DNA from: Thermoplasmatota archaeon
GTDB lineage: Archaea; Thermoplasmatota; Penumbrarchaeia; Penumbrarchaeales; Penumbrarchaeaceae
Length of the DNA: 5,172 nucleotides
Direction of reading: 5' to 3'
Assembly (NCBI GenBank): GCA_030591285.1
Contig: JAUVBH010000141.1
Span: 1 to 5,172 of the forward strand
The notes beneath the pieces are model-generated. The model worked only from the letters and a program-made list of their open reading frames with translations, searched no databases and had not been told where the DNA came from. This document shows positions 5,165-5,172 of the stretch, piece after piece (the first letter of the stretch is position 1; every line of letters begins with the position of its first letter). Made by a program: the position numbers and the translations under genes.

Positions 5165-5172
5165 TTGGGAGT

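Noticed and set aside
5093..5172. Two minus-strand open frames entering from the right edge, one of 25 codons ending at 5093 and one crossing into the IS to a stop at 5057-5055
   Set aside because: Both are short, overlap the inverted repeats, and show no recognisable protein. A gene tail truncated by the IS cannot be excluded without the sequence beyond 5172.

Overview
The window looks archaeal, probably euryarchaeal and perhaps Thermoplasmatota. This rests on secreted and membrane proteins rich in N-glycosylation sequons, a cytoplasmic-tail zinc ribbon on a PKD/FG-GAP surface protein, TATA-box-like promoters combined with GGTG-type ribosome binding sites, and frequent GTG/TTG starts. Nothing here fixes the species, and the lineage call is an inference.

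Layout. Positions 1-1478 hold three minus-strand genes in close order, read right to left: an acidic, sequon-rich lipoprotein (1478-771), a GNAT-family N-acetyltransferase (739-287), and the N-terminal 88 codons of a secreted protein that runs off the left edge (264-1). Gaps of 31 and 22 bp make a small operon likely. A divergent intergenic region (about 1500-1606) separates them from one large plus-strand gene (1616-3940). That gene encodes a cell-surface protein with a signal peptide, a seven-motif calcium-binding FG-GAP beta-propeller, two PKD domains, a poly-Glu linker, a carboxypeptidase-regulatory-like domain, one transmembrane helix and a four-cysteine zinc ribbon in the cytoplasm.

Only 22 bp after its stop codon lies a complete IS630-family insertion sequence (3965-5087, 1123 bp), convergent with the surface-protein gene. 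It has 25-bp imperfect terminal inverted repeats, a TA target duplication and a transposase split into orfA (two DNA-binding domains) and orfB (DDE catalytic domain) joined by an ATGA overlap. The last 83 bp (5090-5172) carry an 11-bp perfect inverted repeat enclosing two smaller hairpins. No gene is assigned there.

How the genes relate: the left four genes suggest an envelope or surface function, but no pathway can be named. The IS is an unrelated passenger. I see no convincing new multi-gene system. The most interesting points are the architecture of the IS ends and orfA/orfB junction, the zinc-ribbon-tailed propeller protein, and the unexplained structured element at the right edge.
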